A stretch of 45,241 nt of DNA from Verrucomicrobiota bacterium (lineage in GTDB: Bacteria; Verrucomicrobiota; Kiritimatiellia; SS1-B-03-39; UBA6053): positions 1 to 45,241 of the forward strand of contig JAFIGC010000029.1 of the NCBI GenBank assembly GCA_020831635.1. The letters run 5' to 3'. Positions 15,446-24,900 of this stretch are shown here, piece after piece. The position numbers were made by a program, and so were the translations under genes. Position 1 is the first letter of the stretch. Each line of letters starts with the position of its first letter. The notes under the pieces are model-generated. The model was not told the DNA's origin. It saw nothing but the letters and a program-made list of their open reading frames with translations, and did not search any database.

Positions 15446-18400
15446 TCAGCGCTTTCGCGCCGCCTCCTTCACTGCGTTGCTGTAATGCAAATCGTTCCAG
15501 CGGTTACCGTCGAAGTGGGGGCCGCCTTGGAAGTCGGTTGTGTTTTCGTCCCAGCCCCAGAACCAAGGGAAGTCGGTTTTGTCGCGGTGGGGTTCGTTGC
15601 CTCTGTCTTTGGTCCATTTGATGTTGGGCTTGGCACGGAGGATGCCCGCGCCCTTTTTGTTTACATCCCTGGCGTTGAGGAAGGGGCGGATGTTGAGACG
15701 CACACCGTCGTTGATATCGGGATTCCAGCCGATGGGCTGTTGGTGCAGGGGTTTCCAGCGGATGAAGAGATCGTAAGGCGGCTTTCCGGCCTGGATGCGC
15801 TGGAGTTCGGTGTGCAGGGCTTCGGCGGCGATGAGGCGGTCCCGCGCGCCCGGCACCTCGTTTTGGGCATCGTCTTTCTGACGTCGGATCCAGTCGCCAA
15901 GGTAGGCGAAGGTGAGGGTTTCCAGGAGCTTCGCCCCCGCGCCGTCGGGCGCGGCGAGTTTGTGGTAGTTGACGAGGGCGTGAAAGCCGTCGGGGCGACC
16001 GTCCCAGATATGCCAGACAAAGGGACGGTTATGGAACAGCCTGCAGTGCTGCTCAAAAAACTCATCCCGCAGCCAGTCCTCCAGATTCCGCTTGTTCGAT
16101 CCGGTGGCCGCAATCAGATCGCGCTCGTTCCATGTCGTCCCCGCCGCATCCAACAACTTCCGCAGCCGTTCGGCGGCTTTGCCCTCCGTACGCAGCGGAG
16201 TGAGGCAGACAATGCCGTTTTGATCGGCGCAGGGGAGCAGGGCCTCGCAGCGTTTGACCCATTCGCGCTGCTCCGCCGCCAGTTCCATGTCGGGATCCAG
16301 TTCGGCGGGCCAGCGGTAGCCCAGCAGACGCGCCACCGCGACCTGCAGGACGGTCGCGTCCGCGCGGGGCGGACCGTGTGCCGTCCACTTGGCTGCTTCG
16401 TCCCACACCACCGACCCAAAGGGATGTCCGTGGAATATCCATTGAGTGGGATCGTCGCTGTAGGGCTCCGGCAGACCGTGGGGATATTTTTCCTCGGCGA
16501 CCTTCTGCCAGTGGTCGAGGTCGAAGGGGACTTTGACCAGGGTGGCGTTGGTGACATTCAGCTTTTGGTCGATACGGCGAACGGCTTCGTTGTATTCTGG
16601 AGATGAGCAATAGCACCAGATTGAGGAAAGATTCTTTACGTCATGTGGTACGATTACTGCGATATTAGAGTCAAATTTATTGCCAACATAAAGAGTGCCA
16701 GGAAGAATATTCATTTGACTAATTGCAACACCCCATTTTCCCCAAGCTGAGTTTCCTCTCTGATCGGAGTCATGCAAGCGCTCGCGTCGAAAATCAGCGG
16801 GCAGTCGCATATGTCCGTTTATTTCATCGTATTCAATAACCTTGTCCATTCCTCCAAAATGTGCACAAGATTTCACAGTACCTTGTTGGTAAACATACTC
16901 GTTTTGCATCACTTCAAACTCCCAAAATTGCCTTTGGAATTTCGGGGAGTCTCCGTTTAATATACCTGCTAAACCATCGGAACATTCGCGAAGTCTTGAT
17001 AGAATTGATCTCGATTCGAGAATCACTGTTGCATCTGGATTCTCCAACTGCTGCGCTTGAATCACCGATTTAACTTCCTCAGTTACCAATAATCTGGCTT
17101 TTTCGACAACCGACCTGGGCTCGGAAACATCCAATCCCCGGATGAGATTCTCGCATCCCATCTCGGCGAACAGCTCTTCTCTTGCCCCTGGTGATTTTCC
17201 ACGGCTCAAGCTTATTAAGATAGCCTTCACGACTTCGCCGCTGATGGTATCGAAGGCACCCGGACCCAACCTCGCAATCAAATGCCAAGTTTCTTTCTTC
17301 AGTAGTTTTTCTCTAAACTTCTGATACGTAGTTAGAAATAGCCAATTTTGAGGCAGAACCACACTTGTTGATCCACCGTTTCTGCAAAGTTCTAGACACC
17401 TATCCAAGAAGACGGTAGCTAAATCTTTCTTTGCTGCATCGTAATGTTCTTCGCAGAAGCGTTTTAGCACCGGTCCCTGATTGTTGCTTACCAGATACGG
17501 TACATTGGTAATCACCCATTGATACAGCCCGCCCAGAAGGGCGGTGGCTTTGGCGAGTCCCTGAGCCACTACCGCGCTTTCGTGGAGGGCTTCATCGGTT
17601 TCGCGGGCCAGGGCCTGATCGAGGGCGCGCATCAGCTCACCGCCGGTCACCAGTTTGCCGACATCGCCGCGTTTGGGGTTGATGAGGCTGCCCAGTTCCG
17701 GGGCCTTGCTGAAGCTGTCGTGCAGCCAGTCGAGGGCGAGGGCCAGGTTGTGTTTTTCGATGCCGAGCTGTTTCCACTCCTCTTTGCTGGCGTTCAGGGC
17801 CAGACCGGAGCAGGCGATGTGCAGAGGAGGCAGTTGCTGGTATCCGCCCAGCTTCCAGGCGGCGAGGGCGAGGTTGAAGGCTCCGATCTGACAGCAGCGC
17901 TCGTCGATTTCAAGACCGTGGAGGTTGTCGCGCAGCACGACGGTGACGGCATCGGCGGCGGAGAGGTCCTCCTCCTCCATGCGCAGCCGCGCCAGCACCG
18001 GCAGCAGAAACACCAGAAAATGCCCGGAGCCCATGCAGGGGTCCATGACGGTGATGTCGTGGACGTGCTCGGGCCAGTTCTCGAACGTCCCCGCCGCCGG
18101 AAGCCATTCGAGTGCGGAATGCGGAGTGCGGAGTGCGGAGTCCGTGGTTTTCCGAGCTTCGGAAAGGGGGACTTGGGTGTCTTCCGAGGTTCGGAAGTCG
18201 TCCTGTACGAAGCGCAGGTAGGTCCAGTCGATACCAGGGAGGCCATTTTTGGGAGGCAGCGACAGTTGGCGGCGTGCCGCATCCTCATCCTGAGCTCCGA
18301 CCTCTGAACTCTGACCTCTGGCCGCTTGTCGGCCCGCCCACCACGCTCCCAGGGTATTGTGGATGAGGAACTCGACCATGTAGTCTTCGGTGAAGAGCTG

Positions 18401-19039
18401 AGTGACAGGGGAGATTTCGTCGGCCCCGATTTTGACCCCGGATTCGTTGACCTCTTTTTTACGGCGGGTCTGCCAGAACTGGTAGGTCCAGCCGAGGGAG
18501 TCGTCGGCGGTGAAAACGGCGGCATCGAGGTAGGCGAGGAGGCTTTCGAGTTTGTGACGGTCCTCGCGGGCGAGGGTCACTTCCAAGGCGGCATCGTCAT
18601 TGCGGAAAACGCCGGGGAGCATTCGCTGGGCGTAGGTCCCGGCGAGATCCCACACGTCTTTCTTTTCCTCCCGGGCCAGCTCCCGCACATCGTTCAGAGA
18701 GAGAGCGACATGATACTGCGGTTCCAGCAGCAGGCTGTTCTCCGCCAGAAAACGGGCAAAGAGCATACGGTGCCAGTGTTCGTAGGCCACCAGCTGGGTC
18801 AGGTGATCGATGGATTGCCGTTTGTCCGCGCCGCGCACATCCCCCGCCGCGCGTCCGCGCTCCCGCAGCCGCACCCTGAGATCGATGGAGACCTCGTCTT
18901 TTTTCATATGCTCAAAGGCCTTGGGCTGATCGACCGCCAGCGCCTGCAAGGCCGCCCGCGCCGCCGCCTCCGCCACCTCGCGGGCTTCCACGATGGTGCG
19001 TTCCAGTTGGTTTCGGAGAGGTTTGGGTAGAGAGGGCAT
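15446..19039 (-). CDS. pglX: BREX-1 adenine-specific DNA methyltransferase PglX
   Basis: This 1197-aa protein carries gamma-class N6-adenine methyltransferase motifs. Motif I is MDPCMGSGHFLVF near residue 332. The catalytic motif is TNVPYL near 507, a variant of NPPY that is normal for type 1 PglX. A target-recognition and C-terminal domain follows. It methylates host DNA so that BREX distinguishes self from phage. ATG 19039 follows AGGA, 8 bp after the TIR stop. Oddity: between about residues 238 and 310, before motif I, are two runs of host-type simple repeats. One encodes SSEVGAQDED (18292-18323) and one TDSALRTPHSALE (18115-18145). The frame is preserved, so the insertions probably sit in a tolerant linker. 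Otherwise full length. Confidence 0.92.
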   Translation of the reverse strand: MPSLPKPLRNQLERTIVEAREVAEAAARAALQALAVDQPKAFEHMKKDEVSIDLRVRLRERGRAAGDVRGADKRQSIDHLTQLVAYEHWHRMLFARFLAENSLLLEPQYHVALSLNDVRELAREEKKDVWDLAGTYAQRMLPGVFRNDDAALEVTLAREDRHKLESLLAYLDAAVFTADDSLGWTYQFWQTRRKKEVNESGVKIGADEISPVTQLFTEDYMVEFLIHNTLGAWWAGRQAARGQSSEVGAQDEDAARRQLSLPPKNGLPGIDWTYLRFVQDDFRTSEDTQVPLSEARKTTDSALRTPHSALEWLPAAGTFENWPEHVHDITVMDPCMGSGHFLVFLLPVLARLRMEEEDLSAADAVTVVLRDNLHGLEIDERCCQIGAFNLALAAWKLGGYQQLPPLHIACSGLALNASKEEWKQLGIEKHNLALALDWLHDSFSKAPELGSLINPKRGDVGKLVTGGELMRALDQALARETDEALHESAVVAQGLAKATALLGGLYQWVITNVPYLVSNNQGPVLKRFCEEHYDAAKKDLATVFLDRCLELCRNGGSTSVVLPQNWLFLTTYQKFREKLLKKETWHLIARLGPGAFDTISGEVVKAILISLSRGKSPGAREELFAEMGCENLIRGLDVSEPRSVVEKARLLVTEEVKSVIQAQQLENPDATVILESRSILSRLRECSDGLAGILNGDSPKFQRQFWEFEVMQNEYVYQQGTVKSCAHFGGMDKVIEYDEINGHMRLPADFRRERLHDSDQRGNSAWGKWGVAISQMNILPGTLYVGNKFDSNIAVIVPHDVKNLSSIWCYCSSPEYNEAVRRIDQKLNVTNATLVKVPFDLDHWQKVAEEKYPHGLPEPYSDDPTQWIFHGHPFGSVVWDEAAKWTAHGPPRADATVLQVAVARLLGYRWPAELDPDMELAAEQREWVKRCEALLPCADQNGIVCLTPLRTEGKAAERLRKLLDAAGTTWNERDLIAATGSNKRNLEDWLRDEFFEQHCRLFHNRPFVWHIWDGRPDGFHALVNYHKLAAPDGAGAKLLETLTFAYLGDWIRRQKDDAQNEVPGARDRLIAAEALHTELQRIQAGKPPYDLFIRWKPLHQQPIGWNPDINDGVRLNIRPFLNARDVNKKGAGILRAKPNIKWTKDRGNEPHRDKTDFPWFWGWDENTTDFQGGPHFDGNRWNDLHYSNAVKEAARKR
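18112..18145. repeat. GCGGAGT-type simple repeat inside pglX
   Basis: GAGTGCGGAATGCGGAGTGCGGAGTGCGGAGT-like reiteration; the same motif recurs between genes at about 36867-36900 and 45113-45167. In pglX it is read on the minus strand as DSALRTPHSALE. Confidence 0.7.
18290..18325. repeat. GACCTCTGAACTCTGACCTCTG repeat inside pglX
   Basis: Two to three imprecise copies of a (T/G)GA(C/A)CTCTG(A/G) unit, read on the minus strand as GQSSEVGAQDE. It lies about 150 bp from the other repeat in the same gene. Confidence 0.6.
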
Positions 19040-19047
19040 GGGTTATC

Positions 19048-20091
19048 CTATTGAAAAAGCGCGTTCCAGAAATCGCGGTTCGATAAATCTATCGGGAAAT
19101 CATATTTGTCACTCATATGGTCAAGCACTGGATCAGCTTCACTTTCTTCAAGGAAAGTGGATAGATCTGAAATACCCTTCTTGGCTCTCGCTACTTTAGG
19201 ATGATCTTCATTTGCAACCAAGTGGCCGAACCCGCTTTCCACTAAGTATTTACCTTCAACATCGGGTGTGATGTCGTCAGGCTCAAAATCCGAAAAGCGT
19301 TTCACTGTCAGATTGCGCCCCGCATTTTCCTGGTACAATGCTTCGCAAGTTGGGCATGGTATTGGTTTTAGGGCTTTTTTCACCTCTTCCACCATCACTT
19401 GAAATTTTTCCAGTGCAGTAGAACTTGTAGATAAAATCTCCTGAACCTCTTCCGCATCCTTACAGGCCTTAAGTTGTTCACACATTTCTTTCAGTTCGCG
19501 GACCTTCTGCTCCCTGTCAGCGATCTCTTCCATTGCCGCCTGGTACTTATCCTGCTCTAATTTCAGCTCTTCGCGATCAACCATATTCGGAATCGTTAGC
19601 TGTTGTAGTATGGGAGAAAGGGCAACCAAAAAACCATCTCGTTTCGCTGTCCACCGTGCCGTCGGGAGTTCACGGTTCATGACGCGTTTAATCGCATCCC
19701 GCAGGTTATCCAGACCAGAGGAGTCGTCGACTTTCTCGATTTGAATGCCTGTCAAAACCCCCTTCATTTTGTCCCGTTTTGCAGGAGGGACGATCAATGG
19801 AAAAAACTCGTGTTCCATGGCCCAAGTTGCACCCAACTCACAAAGGCAGAATTCACTAGCCAGATAACTGGGGGTGATCAGCGCGATCACCAATGCCGGA
19901 TTTTTTATTTTCTCACGAATGAAGTCGGGAAAAGATTTTCCAGCGGGAATCCCCATCCCTTCGAGCGATGTACAGAAAATCTGATCCGCCGAGAGGTTGC
20001 ACCCCGTCTGCAACAGATCCGTCAGTTTGTCAGCCAGTTCCTTGTCGGCGGCGGCATGGCTTAGAAAAATGTGTGGAGGGGAATCGCTCAT
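19048..20091 (-). CDS. TIR-domain effector with coiled coil and unknown C-terminus
   Basis: The protein is 347 aa. The TIR domain (about 5-130) begins HIFLSHAAADKELADKL and has FCTSLEGMGIPAGKSF (BB-loop region) and ITPSYLASEFCLCELG. Glu85 is in the position of the catalytic Glu of NAD-cleaving TIRs. Residues about 175-250 form a Glu/Lys-rich coiled coil. A CPTC pair follows near 257-260, then a ~85-residue C-terminal domain (KYLVESGFGHLV...) that I do not recognise. Bacterial TIR proteins with an intact Glu usually deplete NAD or make a cADPR-type signal upon infection. The TIR is N-terminal and no partner sensor domain is fused, so sensing may lie in the C-terminus or in another protein of the locus. 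It is preceded by a 185-bp gap with inverted repeats and followed 8 bp later by pglX. Confidence 0.8.
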   Translation of the reverse strand: MSDSPPHIFLSHAAADKELADKLTDLLQTGCNLSADQIFCTSLEGMGIPAGKSFPDFIREKIKNPALVIALITPSYLASEFCLCELGATWAMEHEFFPLIVPPAKRDKMKGVLTGIQIEKVDDSSGLDNLRDAIKRVMNRELPTARWTAKRDGFLVALSPILQQLTIPNMVDREELKLEQDKYQAAMEEIADREQKVRELKEMCEQLKACKDAEEVQEILSTSSTALEKFQVMVEEVKKALKPIPCPTCEALYQENAGRNLTVKRFSDFEPDDITPDVEGKYLVESGFGHLVANEDHPKVARAKKGISDLSTFLEESEADPVLDHMSDKYDFPIDLSNRDFWNALFQ

Positions 20092-20276
20092 TGGAACCTC
20101 CCCTTGACTGCAATTGGCCCGGTGCCAAATCCAGCGCCGAGCCTTGAGCCGTATGTTTGCAAGGTTGGCGCCTCAATCGATAAACAGGGTCCAATGACGT
20201 GGCCAATGTTTGAAAACATTGAATGCGTCATTAAAAGCGTTTCAATGTATGGTTTAATGTTTTGAATCATTGGAGG
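20092..20276 (-). promoter_or_regulatory. Internal operon gap with nested inverted repeats upstream of TIR gene
   Basis: This is the only substantial gap in the defence operon, AT-rich compared with its flanks. A perfect palindrome, CAATGTTT-GA-AAACATTG, lies at 20204-20221. CCAATGA at 20191-20197 and TCATTGG at 20267-20273 form an outer pair. Further CAATG/AATG cores lie between. On the minus strand TTGGCC-17-TTATCG is the best but weak promoter match. The arrangement suggests an operator array and a separate promoter for tir-pglX-avs-pglZ-brxL. Confidence 0.45.
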
Positions 20277-21998
20277 CTACATTGAGTCAGGTGATTGGTA
20301 CTGGTAACGGCCATACCGACCTGGGCCGGCTGGTTGAACTTGTGGGTTTTCCCGGACGAGTTCCTTCATAAGTTTGACCACTTTTTGGCGGTCAAACCGC
20401 GTAATTTGACGAATGTCACGGTTACCCAGGCCTGGTTCTCCGCGTTTCTCCCGTTCCATGAGCACACTGAGCACGCGGGTTTTTGCCGCCTCCCAGTCGA
20501 TACGGCGGTCCCGTTCGGGATGGCCGTCCTCGCGGAGGCGGTGATGGATTTCCGGGCGCAGGGTCCAGTAGGCCCCCCTGCCGCTGCCTCCGTGCTCCAG
20601 ATAACCCGCCTGTTCCATTTTCGAGAGAATCTCCCGCATGTGAGCATCTGGACGCTGGCATAAGTGCGCCAGAGTGGTGGTTTCTGCCTCGGGGTGGTTG
20701 ATCAAATGGCGCAAAACGAGTAGGGCATCCAGGCCCAGCTCCCTCTCGTTACGGCTTTCTTCGGCTACGAAGGTCCGAAATGCCGGGGACAACTCGCTCT
20801 TGGGAAAGGTAACGGTGACAGAGTCCCCGATTTCCTGGATGCGAGGCGGCTCTTTGCCTTCCATCAGCATGGCCGTGTACATGCGGCTGATCCCGAGATT
20901 GCTCCGGTTCACCAGTCGCAACTTGGTCAATGCATCCACGAGAAGGGGGTTGCGCGGCACGGGTTGGTGATGAAGGATGTTGTCAGGACGGATCCCGCCA
21001 ATGAACCCGCCGTTGTTGCTGAGTTCGAGACGGTCTTTGTAGAGCTTCAGCATCACAGGTCCGGCAACACGGTAATCGGGGTGACAGAAGGCGTTCATCA
21101 ACGCCTCGCGCAAAGCGATTTCTGGCCAAACCCGATATTCAAAATGAAATAGCCCTTGTTCCAGGGTGGTTAAGGGGTTGTACGGAACGAGAAGAGTTTC
21201 CAAACGGTTGACCGACAGGGGCAACGCGGTGATATCGTCTGCACGGTTGTCGTAGGCCGTGTCGGATTTCATTTTCAAAAACGTCCAGTTGTGGCCCGGG
21301 ATGTGTGTTTGGATGGCCGCTTCCGTCCCCGCAAGGAGAATGGCGGCCCGCAGCAGCTTACCGTGACGAACGACCTCCAACGCTTCTAAAAGCTCCCGGT
21401 CATTCAGGCGGAGCAAATCCTGTGGCGCCTTTTCCGCCGCCGCCATGTTCCGCAGGGCTTCCAGGGCCGTAGGCGAAAACACGTCAGGTGTAAATCTGCC
21501 CACGGGTTCCGCGGTAAAGTCCGTTTCTCCGGTCTCCACACCGATCTTACGGCGCATCGTGCCCGTAAGTGGCTGGCAGTCTTTTCCAACCCGGATGGTG
21601 CCGGTCCCGGCGGTATCCGTGTGGGGCGGCATGCCGGGGTGTACCTGCATCACGATCAGACGTCCCGTTCCCTCCGCCACATGCAGTTCCTCGAACACAG
21701 GAGTGATTTTGGGGTCCGTTTGATCATAAACCGCCTGCTTCAACCGGTTGACATCGATTTCGGGAGGGACACCCTCCAGGGCGGTGGATCGCCCCAGGAC
21801 CTTGTCCGCCACGCCGAACACCACCGTTCCGCCCCCGCCATTGGCCATGCAAATCGCCATGCGGACCAAGGTCTTTACCGCCTTGTCGCGGCTCTGGGTA
21901 TCCCAGGACTTGAAGTCGAGGTCCTGATCTTCCATCTCGTCGGCGATGCGTTGGTCCAGTTCGGGCAGCAACGCCCGGATTTGTTCCAAGGTTTTCAC
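20277..21998 (-). CDS. AlbA_2 (Schlafen-type) domain ATP-binding protein with winged helix
   Basis: The protein is 573 aa from GTG 21998, which overlaps the brxC stop as GTGA; an ATG at 22058 would overlap brxC by 64 bp and is less likely. The AlbA_2 domain (about 10-140) has DLDFKSWD and MAICMANGGGGTVVFGVAD. Next is a GHKL-type ATPase-like region (about 290-400) with IALREALMNAFCHPDYR (N-box), LYKDRLELSNNGGFIGGI and RLVNRSNLGISRMYTAML. The C-terminus has two winged-helix segments (about 420-490 and 520-565). This is the RecG-like/AlbA_2 ATP-binding family often seen beside BREX and other defence genes. It is thought to act as a DNA-binding regulator or effector, without a settled function. 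Coupling to brxC implies co-expression with BrxABC. Confidence 0.75.
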   Translation of the reverse strand: MKTLEQIRALLPELDQRIADEMEDQDLDFKSWDTQSRDKAVKTLVRMAICMANGGGGTVVFGVADKVLGRSTALEGVPPEIDVNRLKQAVYDQTDPKITPVFEELHVAEGTGRLIVMQVHPGMPPHTDTAGTGTIRVGKDCQPLTGTMRRKIGVETGETDFTAEPVGRFTPDVFSPTALEALRNMAAAEKAPQDLLRLNDRELLEALEVVRHGKLLRAAILLAGTEAAIQTHIPGHNWTFLKMKSDTAYDNRADDITALPLSVNRLETLLVPYNPLTTLEQGLFHFEYRVWPEIALREALMNAFCHPDYRVAGPVMLKLYKDRLELSNNGGFIGGIRPDNILHHQPVPRNPLLVDALTKLRLVNRSNLGISRMYTAMLMEGKEPPRIQEIGDSVTVTFPKSELSPAFRTFVAEESRNERELGLDALLVLRHLINHPEAETTTLAHLCQRPDAHMREILSKMEQAGYLEHGGSGRGAYWTLRPEIHHRLREDGHPERDRRIDWEAAKTRVLSVLMEREKRGEPGLGNRDIRQITRFDRQKVVKLMKELVRENPQVQPAGPGRYGRYQYQSPDSM

Positions 21999-24900
21999 AG
22001 AATCACCGGTCCTTTCTGAAGTTCTTCGGCCACGCGGGAACGGACCTGGGTCAGCCATGCGTCCAAATCCGCTTCGGTTTTGAGGGTCGCGCCGGGCAAG
22101 CTGACTTTGCGGGCCTTGGGTTCCAGCAGCCGGGCGGCGGCGGCGAGGATGCTGTCCACACGTCCGGAAAGGGCGTCGGTGCGGTCGCGCCAGTGGGGCA
22201 GGGGGATTTTGTCGAGGGCCTGAATGAGTTCCTCTTCGGTGGCAATTGGGGCGGTGTCGGGTTCCGGCAGCGGGGATTGGGCAAGCAATTCCGCCTGCTG
22301 GCGTTCATCCAGCCGTACCCAGATGTCGGAGGCGTTCAGCCGGTCAATTTGGGTCTTCCGGGCGGCGGCATAAGCTTCCCGGAGGGCTGTCCACTCTCCA
22401 CGCAGCACTTCCGAGGCTTTTTTGACCAGCGGGGCGGCGTGGTCGGTGGGGGCGAGAAGAAGACGGTCTTTGAGGATGGCGTCCCGGGAGGCCTGCACGG
22501 AGGCGAGCGCTTCGAGTCCGCGTCCGGCGGTCAGCAGGGCGTCCAACTTGCGCCAGACGGGGAGTCGTTTTTCAGTCAACTCGCCCAATTGTTTCCAGTC
22601 GCCCGCCTCTTGCCGCAGGGTGGAGGCGTGGCCGAGGATTTCCGCCAACTGTTCGTTCCCAGACTGTCCGCGCAAATCTTGCAAACGGGTGCGGGAGGGT
22701 TTTTCCGGAAGCGGGGGCTCTCCTCCGGCGCTGGCCGCGAGTTCTTCCAGGCGGTTGAGAAAATCCGTGGCCTTGACGGAGAGATCGTCCTCTGGCTTCA
22801 CCGCCAAGCCGACCGTCTGGAAGAGTCCTTTCAGGGCGATGCGCTCCTTGGTGCCCAGGGTAACCTGCTCGGCGCGGAAGTTGGCTTTGGCGATACGGTT
22901 CTGGTCCAGGTGACGTGGGGCGATGGGTTCGTTTGTTCTTCCGTCCACCGCCAGGAGATTCCCGGCGGCGTGCAGGGAAATCAGGGCGCCGTCGATGGCG
23001 TCCTGCGGCCACCCGTAGGGGGCTTGGGAGAAGAAGGCCCGCACGTGACGGCCTTCTTTTCCGGCACCCACCTCGCGTTCGATTTCCCGGCACACGGGGT
23101 GTTCGGGGGTGGCACCTTTCCAGCCCAGCACGGTGAGGGGGCTGTCGTCGCCTTTGCGGGCGCGTTCGATGACCACGGACCAGGCCTTGTGGTCGGCCTC
23201 GGCGAAGCGTGAAAACATGCGGGTCAGCGCGTCGCGGATGCCTTCATCCACTTTGTCGATCAGTTCAAGGGCATGGAGTTCGGTCCCGCCGCCTTTGTAG
23301 GCTTTGGCGGAGCCGATGACATCCCGCAGAATGAGATCCACGTTCCGCTCCGCGTCCTTGCGCCGGGTGTCCATCATTTCCCGGGCCTCTTCGGCCTCGC
23401 GGCTGGTGGGCACGCCTTTGAGGTCCAGCACGGCTTGGGCGGCTTTCATGCGGATCAGGTTGTCTTGGAAGTTGTCTCTGCGGCTTGGAGGAAGAAAAAC
23501 GAAGATGGTTGGGCTGTCCGTGCCTGCGGCCCGAGCGGCGGAAATGACATCGTTCTCGGTGCATTCCCAGCCGTCGCGGACCCAGACGGGGACTTCACCG
23601 GTGCCGGTGTCCGGTTCGGAGGCTCCGAAGTGCAGGGAGAAGCTGCGGGGGGTGAGGCTGACTCCCTGGCGGGGGCGAAGGGTTTTGAGGGCATCCTCGA
23701 CGCTCGCGTGCAGGCGGCGTTTGCGTTCGTGGTTGAGTCCGGGGGCATCTTGGCGGGCTTTGGCCAACTCGACTTTGAATTTGTCGTCCCATTCGGCGGA
23801 CTCTCGGGTCTGGAGGTTGTATTCGTTGCCGTCAAATAGCAAAACGCTATCTTCGACGAGCTTTTGCAGGATAGCGGGCAGTTCCTTTCGAATTCTGGAA
23901 CCCGCTTCGGCCAGGTCGTCCACCAGGAGGTCAGCCAGCATGTCTTCGGTGGCGCGCACGCCGGTGTCCACCGCTTTTTCCCGGGGGAGCTTGCGGATGA
24001 GGAACACCAGGCCGCAGGTACGGGCCATCAGGATACCAAGCGGGGATCCGTCGTTGAGGCGCAGGATGCGGTCACTGATTTCCCGGGGGAGTACGCCTTG
24101 CTGGACCAGCGGGGTCTGCTGCTGGAAAAACATGAAATCCCCGGGGATGGTGTGGCCAACCGGTGATTCGGCCACCTCTCGGAGTGCTTCGTGGGTAATG
24201 CGCAGTTGGGTGCGCAGCAGGGAACTGCTGCCGGTGGGGTCCACCGAGCGCAACGCCGCTTCCCAAAACCGTCGCCGGGTGGGCAGAATGGGATAATCGG
24301 GGACAAGGAAATCCTGGTCTTTGGTGGTGGGACCGATGGCACTTTTGACCAAGTGGCGTTCGATTTCCCCGGCATGGGTTTCCAGGGAGGACTCCAGCGG
24401 AGAAACCGCCTCGGGCTTTTTGGCCAGCAGTACTTTTCGGGTGACGGTTTCCACGTCGGCATCGGACAGTTCGACGGGGATGGTGAAGCGGTCCCGAAGC
24501 CAGGCGAATTGGGGGGTATCGGTGCTGAGCGCGTTCTGACCGGCCATGACCACCAATACCCGGGAATCCATTTGCTTGTTGAGCGCCTCTGTCAGTTCCG
24601 TGATTTCGCGGGAGCGATCCTTGTCGTCACCGATATAGTGCTGCACCTCGTCGAGAATCAGGGCGGTCAGGGGAATGGCCCCTTGCCCTTGGATCTCCAA
24701 GACCTCGCGGGTGATGCGAATGAATTCGGAGGTGTTGATGTCGGTGCGGTTGGGGAACTGCTCGCGCAACAACTGGCGGACCTCCTTCTCATCACCGAGT
24801 CCCGTGTCCACGGTGAGCAGGGCCTTGCGGATATGGGGGCTGACATAGAGATCGGCCAGTTCCCGCTCAAAATTCCGCCCCGTGGACTCCACCTCGGCGC

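Noticed and set aside
15083-16606. 507-aa plus-strand ORF opposite pglX
   Set aside because: Antisense shadow; no motifs, poor start, pglX frame is certain.
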